64,000 nucleotides of DNA from Arthrobacter sp. GTDB taxonomy: Bacteria; Actinomycetota; Actinomycetes; Actinomycetales; Micrococcaceae. How positions within the stretch are numbered: position 1 is the stretch's first letter; each line of letters begins with the position of its first letter. Made by a program: the position numbers and the translations under genes. Shown here in pieces: positions 49,320 to 58,213 of this stretch. The notes under the pieces are model-generated. The model had not been told where the DNA came from and made no database searches. It saw only the letters and a program-made list of their open reading frames with translations. Where the stretch lies: the NCBI GenBank assembly GCA_023264815.1, contig JAHFUZ010000019.1, positions 1-64,000 on the forward strand, read 5' to 3'.

Positions 49320-52300
49320 GTGTCAGTTGGTCAAGGCCTCGCGGAGGGTTCTGAGGAGCTTGGAAAATGGCTGTCCGGGCTCAAACCCGTCACCGGGGCA
49401 GACACCATGCTGCGTTTCACCAAAACCCCTGAAGGTTCCATCGACCTGACCCACGCGCACCCCTCCGGGCTTGCCCAGCTCATGGCGGGGCGCCGCACCA
49501 GGCTCTCCACCCTGATCCGCGACCACCAGCAGTATGTGGTGGCCGCCCGGGCCTCCCGGAACATCCGCTCCAAGATCTTTGAACTCGGAAACGACCGCGG
49601 CATCGATGCCGGCTACCTGTCCGCCGGCACCGTGGTGTGGACCTCAGCCGTCGGCGGCAAACCCCAGCGCGTATCCGCGCCGGTGATGCTGACCGCCATT
49701 TCCCTCACCATCCGGCCCGGCGAGGACGACTACGAACTGCAGCTCACCGAGCAGGCCCACATCAACCCGGCATTGGTCCGGCACCTGAAGACCATCCACG
49801 GCATCGTCTTCGACGTCAACGCCGTCACCCGCCTCGCCTACAGCACCGCCCGCTTCGATCCGCAGCCCGTCCTGGACCGGCTTGCTGCACTGATCAGGCC
49901 CATCCACGGTGCCGAAGCCCAGCACAACCTGCTGGTGTCCACCTTTGCCGACCTCTCCGGCAACCTCGACGACCCCTGGATCAACGAAGGCAACCCGCTG
50001 ATCAACGCCCTGGCCAAGGCCGCCGGCGGGGAAGTGGTTGACGTCGACGAACCGGACGCGTCGCGTTTTCAAAGTGTGGACGAACGCCACCCTGCCGACG
50101 AACTGCTCCTGCTCGATGCCGACCCGGACCAGCAGTACGTCATTGACGCCGCCCGGGCGGGGGACTCGCTGGTGGTCAGCACGCCGCCCGGGACGGGCCA
50201 GACGCAGACCGCCATCAACACCATCGGTGCCCTGGTGGATGCGGGACGCTCGGTCCTGGTGGTGGGCGACAGGCGCGCCAGCCTCAACGAAGTGTCCGCG
50301 CAGCTGGAGTCGCTGGGCCTGGAATCCATCCTCTTCCAGTTGTCCGGGACCGCCACGCCGCAGCAGCTCAAGGCCCAGCTGGTCCGTGCGATCGTGCGGA
50401 ACGAAAAATCCCTCGAGCCGCAGCTGGGGAACCTCCACAAGACGCTCACAGAACACCGGCACGCCCTGATGGACCATGTGGCCTCGCTGCACAACGTGCG
50501 CCAGCGCTGGGGCTGCTCGCCCTACCAGGCCATGCAGTCGCTGGCGGAACTGACATCCATCCACCCGGCCCCCGCCACCACGGTGCGGCTCAAGCGGAGC
50601 GTGCTGGACAGCATCCGTGACCGTAACGAACTCGCCGGCAGGCTTCGGCGCGCAGCGGAACTGGGCAGCTTCAGCCGGGCATCCACCACCAGCCCGTGGC
50701 ATGGTGCCAGGCTCCTCACCCGTAAAGAGACCGAGGAAGCACAGGAACTGGCCCGCTCCGTGGCCGAGAACCTCCCGGTCCTCCGCGACCGGATGCACAG
50801 CGTGGCCGAGCACGCCGAAATCCGGCTGGGTACCTCTTTTGCGGAATGGGGCGAGCAGCTCGAACTGCTCGTGGCGGTGCGCGAGAGCCTGGACAAATTC
50901 ACGCCGGACATCTTCGACCGGCCAGTCCACGACCTGATCTCCGCCACCGCGTCCTCCGCATGGCGCCGGGAGCGGAACATCGACATGGCATCCATGCAGC
51001 GTTCCCGGCTGCGCCGCGTTGCCAAAGAATACGTGCGGCCGGGCGTTCATATCGCTGACCTGCACAGCTCCCTGGTGCTGGTACAGGAGCAGCGGGCGCT
51101 CTGGTCCGGTTACGCCACCACGCAGCGCCACCCGGCCGTGCCGTCAGGGCTGGCCGAAATGAACATGATGTACCGTTCGCTGGACGGGGAGCTGGCAGAG
51201 CTGGGAGAGGCGCTGCGGCACACCGAAGCAGGCGGTTCCCTGGCCTCGACCCCCTATGAGCAGCTCATGGAACGGCTCGAGCGGCTGGTCGCCGATACCG
51301 ACACCCTGAAGACGCTGCCTGAGCGCACGCTCCTGGTGGAAAACATGCGCGAGCATGGCCTGGGGGAACTCCTCGCCGACCTCGCCGACAGGGAAGTTCC
51401 CGCGGCCTCTGTTGCCGCCGAGCTGGAGCTCGCCTGGTGGCAGTCCGCCCTCGAAGCGATGATCAGCGGTGACGACTACCTGGCCATGTCCGATGGCGAC
51501 GCGCTCCGCCAGTTGGAGGCCGAGTACCGGCTCGCAGACAACGCCCACATCGCCAGCGGTGCGGCACGCCTGCGCTGGGACCTTTCAGAACGGTGGCGGG
51601 CAGCGCTGGCAGAACACCCGCGCCAGGCACAGCTCTTGCGCAGCCTGCTCAAGGACGGCCGGGTGACCCTCGCCGCCCTGACGGCCCAGGCACCGGACCT
51701 CGTGCCGATGCTGGTTCCCGTCTGGTCGGTGAGCCCCTACCTGATGACCGGGCTCCTGCCCGCCGAGCAGCACTTTGATGCGGTGGTCATCCTGGATGCT
51801 GAGGCGACCTCGCTGCAGGCCGTCCTTCCGTCGATTGCCCGCGCGAAGCAGGTCATCGCCTTTGGTGATGCCAGGATCGCCAGCCCCCGGACCTTCACGG
51901 TAAGTGTGGAGCGCCTGGCCGCCGGTGAGGCGCCGCACCAGCGGGTCGAAAGCGCATTCTCCGCGCTGTCCGCCGTGCTGCCCGTGTGGCGGCTGAACTT
52001 CGTCTACCGTGCCGTGGATGAGGACCTGGTCCTGCAGCTGAGCAAGAATTTCTACGACGACGGCCTCCGCCGGCTCCCCGAAGGGCAGGCCGCCACGGGC
52101 CTGGACCGGGCTTTGACGGTGGAGTACCTGCCGGACGGGACGGGGCTGCCAAGCGCCGACCAGGAGGGTGTGGAGTCCGTGGTGGCCGAGGTTAACCGCG
52201 TGGTGCACCTGGTCTTCGAACACGCCCGCCTGCGGTCCAGGACGTCGCTGGCTGTGGTAACCGCCAGCCTCCGGCATGCCGCCCGGATCGGCGAGGCCAT

Positions 52301-53375
52301 CCGGCTGCAGCTGCCTAACCATCCCACCCTTGCCGGGTTCTTTGGCGGCGGGACCGAGTCCTTCCGGGTAGTGGACCTTGAACGCGCGCAGGGCTTGGTC
52401 CGTGATCACATCATCTTCTCGCCCGGTTTCGGCCGCACACCCCACGGGCGGGCGCTGCACAACTTCGGCCCGCTGTCCGCAGAGGGCGGCCGAGAGAAAT
52501 TCGCGCTGGCCATGACCAGGGCCCGCCGGTCCATCCACGTTCTGACGTGCTTCCAGCCTGAAGACCTTGATCACACCCGGCTTACGCACGGCGCCGCCGA
52601 CTTCTACGAGCTCCTCAACCGCGAGATCGCCGGGAAGACTGACCTTGGCACCCCGGCCTCCCGGGCCGCCGCCAGCGAGCAGGCGCTGGGGGCGGACCCC
52701 TTGGTGGCCGACCTTGGCGACCGGCTGCGCGCGCGGGGCGCCCGCGTCTGGCACCAGTACGACGGCGTGATTGACGTGGTGGCGGCAGCGGACCCCCTGA
52801 GCACCATGGGGCAGGACGACGCCGACATCCCGTGGCCGGTGGCGATTGAATCCGATGGCACGGAGCAGTACCGCACCATGAGCGTCCGCGAGCGTAGCCG
52901 GCTCCGCCCTCAGCTGCTGGAACGGATGGGCTGGCGGTACATGCCGCTGTGGACCATCGAAGTCTTCACGGACCCCTCCGCCTGTGCCGACCGCATTGCC
53001 GGTTACCTGGGCCTTGAGAACGTCCTGCCGGCCGGCCGGGGCTCTGCCTCGGGGGGATTCTTTGACGAGGACGTTGAGGCGCCCACACTGGGAACGGCGG
53101 ACAATGAGAGTAACGAAGACCAGGCCGGACGCCTGGTCCAGGAGGAGGACGGTCTTGTGAACGCGCAGAACCCCGGCCACGCCGCTGCCGGTGGCGACGA
53201 CCAGCCGGACACCAACCGCACCAGCCGGACGCCTGCGCCGGAATCCCCGCGGCCCGGCGCTGCCGGAGTCCTGCCGAACAAGGCAGCTGAGGATGATCCG
53301 CGCACCTGGGGCGACGGCACCGACCACGACCATGATGCATGGCTCAAGGAGAACAAGCCGCCACATTGGGGTTAG
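49320..53375 (+). CDS. Large DUF4011/SF1-helicase-like protein with C-terminal nuclease-like domain
   Basis: A 1351-residue protein. The N-terminal 260 residues resemble DUF4011 (INPALVRHLKTIHGI). An SF1-type helicase core follows, but its P-loop reads STPPGTGQTQTA, with Gln294 where Lys is expected. The motif II region reads VVILDAEAT (Asp826, Glu828) instead of DEA(S/T). Motif VI-like AMTRARRSIHVLT (about 1064-1076) is present. A Vsr/MTES_1575-like nuclease fold (about 1125-1230) has VAIESDGTEQYRT and MGWRYMPLWTIEVF. The tail is acidic and disordered. I chose the GTG at 49320 (AGAAGG, 5-base gap) over an ATG at 49269. DNA repair or phage defence is possible; neither is shown. Confidence 0.72.
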   Translation: MSVGQGLAEGSEELGKWLSGLKPVTGADTMLRFTKTPEGSIDLTHAHPSGLAQLMAGRRTRLSTLIRDHQQYVVAARASRNIRSKIFELGNDRGIDAGYLSAGTVVWTSAVGGKPQRVSAPVMLTAISLTIRPGEDDYELQLTEQAHINPALVRHLKTIHGIVFDVNAVTRLAYSTARFDPQPVLDRLAALIRPIHGAEAQHNLLVSTFADLSGNLDDPWINEGNPLINALAKAAGGEVVDVDEPDASRFQSVDERHPADELLLLDADPDQQYVIDAARAGDSLVVSTPPGTGQTQTAINTIGALVDAGRSVLVVGDRRASLNEVSAQLESLGLESILFQLSGTATPQQLKAQLVRAIVRNEKSLEPQLGNLHKTLTEHRHALMDHVASLHNVRQRWGCSPYQAMQSLAELTSIHPAPATTVRLKRSVLDSIRDRNELAGRLRRAAELGSFSRASTTSPWHGARLLTRKETEEAQELARSVAENLPVLRDRMHSVAEHAEIRLGTSFAEWGEQLELLVAVRESLDKFTPDIFDRPVHDLISATASSAWRRERNIDMASMQRSRLRRVAKEYVRPGVHIADLHSSLVLVQEQRALWSGYATTQRHPAVPSGLAEMNMMYRSLDGELAELGEALRHTEAGGSLASTPYEQLMERLERLVADTDTLKTLPERTLLVENMREHGLGELLADLADREVPAASVAAELELAWWQSALEAMISGDDYLAMSDGDALRQLEAEYRLADNAHIASGAARLRWDLSERWRAALAEHPRQAQLLRSLLKDGRVTLAALTAQAPDLVPMLVPVWSVSPYLMTGLLPAEQHFDAVVILDAEATSLQAVLPSIARAKQVIAFGDARIASPRTFTVSVERLAAGEAPHQRVESAFSALSAVLPVWRLNFVYRAVDEDLVLQLSKNFYDDGLRRLPEGQAATGLDRALTVEYLPDGTGLPSADQEGVESVVAEVNRVVHLVFEHARLRSRTSLAVVTASLRHAARIGEAIRLQLPNHPTLAGFFGGGTESFRVVDLERAQGLVRDHIIFSPGFGRTPHGRALHNFGPLSAEGGREKFALAMTRARRSIHVLTCFQPEDLDHTRLTHGAADFYELLNREIAGKTDLGTPASRAAASEQALGADPLVADLGDRLRARGARVWHQYDGVIDVVAAADPLSTMGQDDADIPWPVAIESDGTEQYRTMSVRERSRLRPQLLERMGWRYMPLWTIEVFTDPSACADRIAGYLGLENVLPAGRGSASGGFFDEDVEAPTLGTADNESNEDQAGRLVQEEDGLVNAQNPGHAAAGGDDQPDTNRTSRTPAPESPRPGAAGVLPNKAAEDDPRTWGDGTDHDHDAWLKENKPPHWG

Positions 53376-53405
53376 GTGGTCAACGGCAGAGATGAGCCAC
53401 AGGCA

Positions 53406-54152
53406 TCACGCGGCCGGGACTGCAGGTCCCACCAGGACGAAGAACAGCTTGCCCTGCGTAGACGCCCCCGCCAACCGTGCCGCCTGTTCAGGGGCTGCCG
53501 CCACCACAATCAGACCGTCAGTCTCGCCGGTGCCGAGCCATTGCCCGGACTTACCGCCCTGCGCTGAGGTCCACAGGACCGGCACTGCGGAAGCGAGCAC
53601 CTCGGAGGGGGAGTTCTGGTCGTAGCCGTTGCCGCCGGTCAGGACAACATTGACCAGCTGTCCAGGGGACACCAATTGGACGGACGAGGGATCAGCCATC
53701 CTCAACGGAACAGCCGCTGAGCCTGGCGGCGTCCCACTCAGGAGGCCGGGCCCCAGTAATTGGGAGTCAGTCAGCAACTGCCCCTTTCGAAGTGGGGCTG
53801 CCAGCTGCTTGCCCGTGGCCTGCCCCGTCTCAGACATGGACCCTGCGTTCACCATGTGCGGGGGTATCTTCACGGGGACCAGGTCCGGGGCCGTCAACGC
53901 CGTTCCGGCGGGCAGGTCCCGGGCAGCAGCCAGAGCCGTCGCGGAGTCAGCGGGTGGAGGAGTGAGCTGATGGACGGTAATTCCGGCAGCGAGGCACAGC
54001 AGGAGTGCGATGGCCAGACGCCGGTTCCGGGCCAGCCAGCCAGCAAGACGGTGGCCGCCGCGGCGGCTTGGATGCCGCGGCGGAGGCTGGCGGCGGACTG
54101 CACGGGCGGACGGGGCGGATCCGCGTCCCGGGCGGAAGAGCGTGGTGGGCAT
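53406..54152 (-). CDS. SAF-domain membrane-anchored protein (CpaB/FlgA-like)
   Basis: A 248-residue protein. A basic, Arg/Pro-rich N-terminus precedes one hydrophobic span (about 44-63, LAIALLLCLAAGITVHQL). The SAF domain follows (ATALAAARDLPAGTALTAPDLVPVKI begins it, here read as ARDLPAGTALTAPDL), as in pilus protein CpaB and flagellar FlgA. No pilus genes are nearby, so the partner is unknown. The ATG at 54152 was chosen because a TAGCGT -10 box ends 7 bases before it. It is convergent with the large helicase-like gene, 30 bases away. Confidence 0.78.
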   Translation of the reverse strand: MPTTLFRPGRGSAPSARAVRRQPPPRHPSRRGGHRLAGWLARNRRLAIALLLCLAAGITVHQLTPPPADSATALAAARDLPAGTALTAPDLVPVKIPPHMVNAGSMSETGQATGKQLAAPLRKGQLLTDSQLLGPGLLSGTPPGSAAVPLRMADPSSVQLVSPGQLVNVVLTGGNGYDQNSPSEVLASAVPVLWTSAQGGKSGQWLGTGETDGLIVVAAAPEQAARLAGASTQGKLFFVLVGPAVPAA

Positions 54153-54159
54153 GGGGCCC

Positions 54160-54165
54160 ACGCTA
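54160..54165 (-). promoter_or_regulatory. -10 box (TAGCGT) of the SAF-domain gene, predicted leaderless
   Basis: TAGCGT on the minus strand ends 7 bases before the ATG. The rest of the gap up to the fmdB-like gene (54166-54301) shows nothing I recognise. Confidence 0.45.
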
Positions 54166-54301
54166 CGGTCCGGGAACAGCGCCAGCCAGCCTCAGAGGTG
54201 CCTATGTGGACAACTCCGTTGCCGACGTCGGGCGCGTCTGCGCAGAGGGCCGGAGCTGGCGCGAAGGGATCAGCCCGGGATGAGAGGGGAGGGGACTGGC
54301 G

Positions 54302-54568
54302 TCAGCTGGCTGCGGCCGCGGCGGCAGGTGCCGGGGCAGCGGCGGGGGCCGGAGCCGCGGCCGGTGCGGCAGAAACCGTGCTGCCCTTGCTGTCGCGGGA
54401 ATCCGTCCGGTAGAAACCGGAACCCTTGAAAACCACACCAACGCTGTTGAACTTCTTGCGCAAGGCACCCTGGCACTCCGGGCATGACGTCAGCGAGCTG
54501 TCGGTGAACGACTGGAAGACGTCGAAGGCGTGGCCGCAATCCTTGCAGGCGTAAGCGTACGTGGGCAC
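54302..54568 (-). CDS. FmdB-family zinc ribbon protein
   Basis: An 88-residue protein. MPTYAYACKDCGHAFD and SCPECQGALRKKF supply the two CxxC knuckles of a zinc ribbon, and NSVGVVFKGSGFYRTDSR is the conserved FmdB/CxxC_CxxC_SSSS extension. The tail is a low-complexity Ala/Pro run. Function is unknown; regulation of an amidase or a zinc-dependent RNA or protein contact has been suggested for relatives. It starts at a GTG with AGGAGG in front. Confidence 0.88.
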   Translation of the reverse strand: MPTYAYACKDCGHAFDVFQSFTDSSLTSCPECQGALRKKFNSVGVVFKGSGFYRTDSRDSKGSTVSAAPAAAPAPAAAPAPAAAAAAS

Positions 54569-54704
54569 TGATGTTCCTCCTCTGGGACAAACGAGAGGTC
54601 CTGTGTCTGCAGTGAACTTTACAGCCGTTCATTAGCAGTCTCAGGGCCTGAGTGCCAATTCTATCATCTCCGCTAAGATGCTCCCCGGCCTCCCGCCGTG
54701 GCGG

Positions 54705-55325
54705 TCAGGACGGTCCGGACAGCGGGACCAGTCCGGACGGCGTCAGGGCAACAGCAACCTTGCGGTCAAATGATTCGGCCGGGATGCTCCCCGCGGGCAG
54801 TACTTCTGCGTCGTAGACGACGGCGGCCAGCGGAATGTCCAGCCCTTCGCTGGCCAGCGAGCCGAGCAGGACGTCGTAATAGCCGCCGCCCTGGCCGATC
54901 CGGTTCCCGCTCAGGTCCAGGGCAGTGGCGGGGATCAGGAGGCCGGCCACTGAAGCCATGACGGCGAGGCCGAGGCGGGGCCCGGCCGGTTCCATGACCG
55001 GGGCAAACCGGCTGCGGGCAAAGACGGACGCCGGTGTCCAGGCGGTCCAGCTCAGCCGGCGCCCTGCTTCGCAGACGGGGAGGAGGATGGTGTGGCCCCG
55101 GCGGTGCAGCTCACGGATCAGCGGCAGGGTGGGCGGCTCGGACCCAACGCCCAGGTACGCAGCAAAGGTCGACGGCGTGGTGCCGGTCAGCTGTTCGGCC
55201 CACGCGGCGCCGTGTGCGGCGAGGGCGGCGCCGGCCGCGTCACGCTCCCCGGGTTCGGCGGCGGCGCGGTGTTCCCGGTGCCGTGCCCTGATGCCTTCCT
55301 TGACTGCCTTGTTGCGATCGGACAT
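54705..55325 (-). CDS. 5-formyltetrahydrofolate cyclo-ligase
   Basis: A 206-residue enzyme that converts 5-formyl-THF to 5,10-methenyl-THF with ATP, returning stored folate to use. The motif GNRIGQGGGYYDVLL near residue 140 is the family signature, and the basic N-terminus (RNKAVKEGIRARHREHR) is typical. The ATG follows AAGGAGGG. The gene lies upstream of the fmdB-like gene on the same strand, a common actinobacterial order, and diverges from galU. Confidence 0.92.
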   Translation of the reverse strand: MSDRNKAVKEGIRARHREHRAAAEPGERDAAGAALAAHGAAWAEQLTGTTPSTFAAYLGVGSEPPTLPLIRELHRRGHTILLPVCEAGRRLSWTAWTPASVFARSRFAPVMEPAGPRLGLAVMASVAGLLIPATALDLSGNRIGQGGGYYDVLLGSLASEGLDIPLAAVVYDAEVLPAGSIPAESFDRKVAVALTPSGLVPLSGPS

Positions 55326-55394
55326 GCCGTTCCCTCCTTCAGGTGCCGTGGCTGGTGCGCCGCCCGGTGTGCGCGGAGTCAGGGTGATCAGGAA

Positions 55395-55424
55395 TTACTG
55401 AATGATCAGCCCCTCCGTTAGATT
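55395..55424 (+). promoter_or_regulatory. galU promoter, predicted leaderless
   Basis: -35 TTACTG (55395-55400), an 18-base spacer and -10 TAGATT (55419-55424). The box ends 6 bases before the GTG of galU. Confidence 0.55.
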
Positions 55425-55430
55425 AGTCCA

Positions 55431-56336
55431 GTGACTACCTCTCAGCAGACTGTACGCAAGGCCGTAATCCCCGCAGCAGGGCTCGGCACCAGGTTCCTGC
55501 CGGCCACCAAGGCCATGCCCAAGGAAATGCTCCCGGTGGTGGACAAGCCCGCCATCCAGTACGTCGTTGAAGAGGCCGTCAATGTTGGGCTCAATGACGT
55601 CCTGATGATCACTGGCCGCAACAAGCGGGCCCTGGAGGACCATTTCGACCGCGTCCCCTCCCTCGAAGACACGCTGGAGTCCAAGGGTGACATGACCAAG
55701 CTGGAGTCCATCCGGGCAGCCAGCAACCTGGGCGACATCCACTACGTCCGCCAGGGCGACCCCAACGGCCTCGGCCATGCCGTCCTTCGTGCAAAGCAGC
55801 ACGTTGGCTACGAGCCCTTCGCCGTCCTCCTGGGCGATGACCTGATCGATGCCCGGGACGAGCTTCTCAGCACCATGATCGAAGTACAGGCCAAAACCGG
55901 TGGGTCCGTTGTGGCCCTCATTGAGGTGGAACCCTCCCAGATCAGCGCCTACGGCTGTGCCGACGTGCAGGCGATCGACGGAGAAGGCTTCGTCAGGATC
56001 AATAAGCTCGTCGAAAAGCCGGACGTTGACGAAGCGCCTTCAAACCTGGCCGTCATTGGCCGTTACGTCCTCCACCCGGAGGTGTTCGAGGTCCTCGAGC
56101 GCACCGGACCGGGCCGTGGCGGCGAAATCCAGCTGACTGATGCGTTGCAGGAACTCGCAGCCGGGGAGGGTGAGGGGTACGGCGTGTACGGCGTCGTCTT
56201 CCGCGGCCGCCGCTACGATACCGGCGACAAGCTCAGCTACCTCAAGGCCTGCGTCCAGCTCGCCATTGACAGTGACGACCTCGGGCCTGGCCTTCGGGAG
56301 TGGCTGCCAGGCTTCGCCGCCGGCCTCGCTAAATAA
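55431..56336 (+). CDS. galU: UTP--glucose-1-phosphate uridylyltransferase
   Basis: A 301-residue nucleotidyltransferase that makes UDP-glucose for surface polysaccharides and trehalose-phosphate routes. The nucleotide loop KAVIPAAGLGTRFLPATKAMPKEMLP (read as AAGLGTRFLPATKAMPKEML), the substrate segment VDKPAIQYVVEEA, and GRGGEIQLTDALQ are diagnostic. The GNAT gene begins 5 bases after its stop. In mycobacteria the order is galU-moeA-rimJ-membrane protein; here moeA is missing from the cluster. Confidence 0.96.
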   Translation: MTTSQQTVRKAVIPAAGLGTRFLPATKAMPKEMLPVVDKPAIQYVVEEAVNVGLNDVLMITGRNKRALEDHFDRVPSLEDTLESKGDMTKLESIRAASNLGDIHYVRQGDPNGLGHAVLRAKQHVGYEPFAVLLGDDLIDARDELLSTMIEVQAKTGGSVVALIEVEPSQISAYGCADVQAIDGEGFVRINKLVEKPDVDEAPSNLAVIGRYVLHPEVFEVLERTGPGRGGEIQLTDALQELAAGEGEGYGVYGVVFRGRRYDTGDKLSYLKACVQLAIDSDDLGPGLREWLPGFAAGLAK

Positions 56337-56341
56337 CTGCC

Positions 56342-56959
56342 GTGCGTCCCGGACCGATCTGGCCCACAACCCTGGAGTGCGGTGACCTGGTCCTGCGTCC
56401 CATCAGGTACCGGGACAAGAGGGAGTGGACCGAGGTCCGGTCGCGCAACAAGGAATGGCTGGCTCCCTGGGAAGCATCCAACCCCGCGCCGGGCGGTGCC
56501 CTGCCGGACTACCGGCAGATGGTGCGGTCACTGAAAATCCAGGCCGCCCAAGGTACGGCCCTGCCGTTCCTGATCACTGAGCGTACGCCGGGATTCGCCG
56601 CGCCGGTCATTGTTGGCCAGTTGACGGTTTCGTCCATGGTGTGGGGATCAGCCATGATGGCAACCCTGGGCTATTGGGTTGACCAGGCAAGGGCCGGGCA
56701 CGGCATCGCACCAACAGCGGTCGCCCTGGCCACCGACCATTGCTTCCAGGCACTGGGGCTCCACCGGATGGAGATCAACATCAGGCCGGAGAATGCTCCC
56801 AGTCTGCGCGTGGTGGAAAAGCTGGGCTTCCGCGACGAGGGTTACCGGCCCCGCTTCCTCCACATCAACGGTGACTGGGCTGACCACCGTTCTTTCGCGC
56901 TAACGGCCGAGGAAGTGCCCGAGGGGCTGCTGAACCGGTGGCTTGCAACCCGGGCCTGA
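56342..56959 (+). CDS. GNAT N-acetyltransferase, RimJ-like
   Basis: A 205-residue acetyltransferase. LRPIRYRDKREWTEVRSRNKEWLAPWEAS is the RimJ/RimL beginning, and the acetyl-CoA region is around YWVDQARAGHGIAPTAVAL, with LHRMEINIRPENAPSLRVVEKLGF after it. Substrates of this clade are usually protein N-termini, but the neighbouring SepX/GlpR-like gene makes a link with cell division worth noting. It starts at a GTG 5 bases after galU and is surely cotranscribed. Confidence 0.88.
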   Translation: MRPGPIWPTTLECGDLVLRPIRYRDKREWTEVRSRNKEWLAPWEASNPAPGGALPDYRQMVRSLKIQAAQGTALPFLITERTPGFAAPVIVGQLTVSSMVWGSAMMATLGYWVDQARAGHGIAPTAVALATDHCFQALGLHRMEINIRPENAPSLRVVEKLGFRDEGYRPRFLHINGDWADHRSFALTAEEVPEGLLNRWLATRA

Positions 56960-57055
56960 CCTGCAAAGCCTCCTCCGGCGGTCATAAATCCATTGATTTG
57001 CCACGTTGCCGGCGACACACCGGGCCTAATGCGGGAGTGGCTGACGGAATACTCA

Positions 57056-57061
57056 TACGGT
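57056..57061 (+). promoter_or_regulatory. -10 box (TACGGT) of the SepX/GlpR-like gene, predicted leaderless
   Basis: TACGGT ends 7 bases before the GTG at 57069. This supports that start over the TTG at 57063 and implies a promoter separate from galU. Confidence 0.45.
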
Positions 57062-57068
57062 TTTGATT

Positions 57069-57977
57069 GTGGACTTCCCCCTAAGCAGCTCAGTGATCCT
57101 CGTGGTTGCCGTTGTGCTCTGGATCGTATGGGTTGCGCCGTACGTCCTGCGAAACCGCCGGCACCAGGCCCAGGCCGTGGCCGACTATTTCGCGGACGTT
57201 CCAGCTGTTGAAACGTCGGACCCGAGAGCCGGGATGGTCATGAACATCACCGCCCCGCAGGAGAAAGCCATGGAAATCAGGAAGAGCACGGAAACCGCTG
57301 CCGCACCGTCCGGCAAGGCGGCCACGGGTGCGTTCCGGATCCGATACGGGCGGACCGGCATCGCCCTCGCCGGGGTGGCGGGGCTGCTCACCGCCTTTGT
57401 ATCGGGTTTCTTCCTGCTGTTCGGACTGGGGACGGCGCTGCTGCCCGTAGGGGGCCTTGCTGTCACCATTCTCGCCGTCGCGATCCTGCGCACCCTCGCG
57501 TTGCGTGACCGCAAAGCCAAAGTGCAGGCTGCCTTCCGAGCCGCCATGAGCGCACCCGTCCGCCGACCTGAGCGGCCTGCTGAAGAAGCAACGCCGCGTC
57601 CAGCCGCACGGCCGGAAAGCCGGCTCTTCGACGCCGAGGCCCACGCCCCCGCCCCGAAACGGCTCACCGCCATAGAACTCCGGGAAGCGGCTTTGGCCGT
57701 CGCCGTTGCCGCAGGCGATGCCAGCGCCGCGGCCGCGCCCGCCGGCACCACCTGGGAACCGGTGGACGTGCCCAGGCCCGTCTATGTTGAGGCCGCCAAG
57801 GCCGAGCGCCCGGCGCCCGAGCCGCTTGATCTGCCGGAAGCGCCCAAAGCCGTGGGTAAGCCGTCCCTGAAGCAGGGGACCCCCGCGGTCCCGCCCGTGC
57901 CTTCCGCCAAGCCGCTCACCAAGGCGCAGAGCGCCCTGAGTAACCTCGACGACGTCCTGCAGCGCCGCCGCGCCTAA
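57069..57977 (+). CDS. SepX/GlpR-like actinobacterial cell-division membrane protein
   Basis: A 302-residue protein. The first span (about 7-27, ILVVAVVLWIVWVAPYVLR) is followed by a basic cytoplasmic segment. Two more spans lie at about 95-142, and a long Ala/Pro-rich tail with predicted disorder ends the chain. The start LWIVWVAPYVLRNRR and the position after galU and a RimJ-like gene match mycobacterial Rv0996 and, from memory, the SepX (Streptomyces) and GlpR (Corynebacterium) division proteins. GlpR is the receptor of the gephyrin-like MoeA paralogue Glp, whose gene is absent here. The assignment rests on context and topology. Confidence 0.6.
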   Translation: MDFPLSSSVILVVAVVLWIVWVAPYVLRNRRHQAQAVADYFADVPAVETSDPRAGMVMNITAPQEKAMEIRKSTETAAAPSGKAATGAFRIRYGRTGIALAGVAGLLTAFVSGFFLLFGLGTALLPVGGLAVTILAVAILRTLALRDRKAKVQAAFRAAMSAPVRRPERPAEEATPRPAARPESRLFDAEAHAPAPKRLTAIELREAALAVAVAAGDASAAAAPAGTTWEPVDVPRPVYVEAAKAERPAPEPLDLPEAPKAVGKPSLKQGTPAVPPVPSAKPLTKAQSALSNLDDVLQRRRA

Positions 57978-57983
57978 GCGTAA

Positions 57984-58013
57984 TTGGCAATGCGGGGGGA
58001 ATATTTGTAGCCT
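57984..58013 (+). promoter_or_regulatory. Promoter of tRNA-Ala
   Basis: -35 TTGGCA (57984-57989), an 18-base spacer, -10 TAGCCT (58008-58013). Transcription would begin about 40 bases before the tRNA. Confidence 0.55.
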
Positions 58014-58057
58014 AAGTGCACCGGCGCCGCCGTTCTCCCGGGAAGGCGGGCTGCTCC

Positions 58058-58130
58058 GGGGCTATAGCTCAGTTGGTAGAGCGCTTCGTTCGCATCGAAG
58101 AGGTCAGGAGTTCGAATCTCCTTAGCTCCA
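58058..58130 (+). tRNA. tRNA-Ala (anticodon CGC)
   Basis: A 73-base cloverleaf. The acceptor stem GGGGCTA/TAGCTCC has discriminator A; the D-arm contains AGCTCAGTTGGTAGAGC; the anticodon arm CTTCG-TTCGCAT-CGAAG carries CGC at 58091-58093; the T-arm contains GTTCGAATC. CCA is not encoded. It reads GCG alanine codons, which are frequent in this genome. Confidence 0.95.
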
Positions 58131-58213
58131 CAGATAGGGCTTGGCCTGTCTCCGCAGTCCGGAACCGGTTCGGGACCGGAGAGAGCGGAACCCGTGCGGT
58201 CTGGAAGTACACG

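Noticed and set aside
58016..58213. Frame running through the tRNA-Ala gene into the small ORF before the ABC-F gene
   Set aside because: It would translate the mature tRNA sequence and has no start signal. Only the part after 58214 has a possible ribosome site and an overlap with the next gene.
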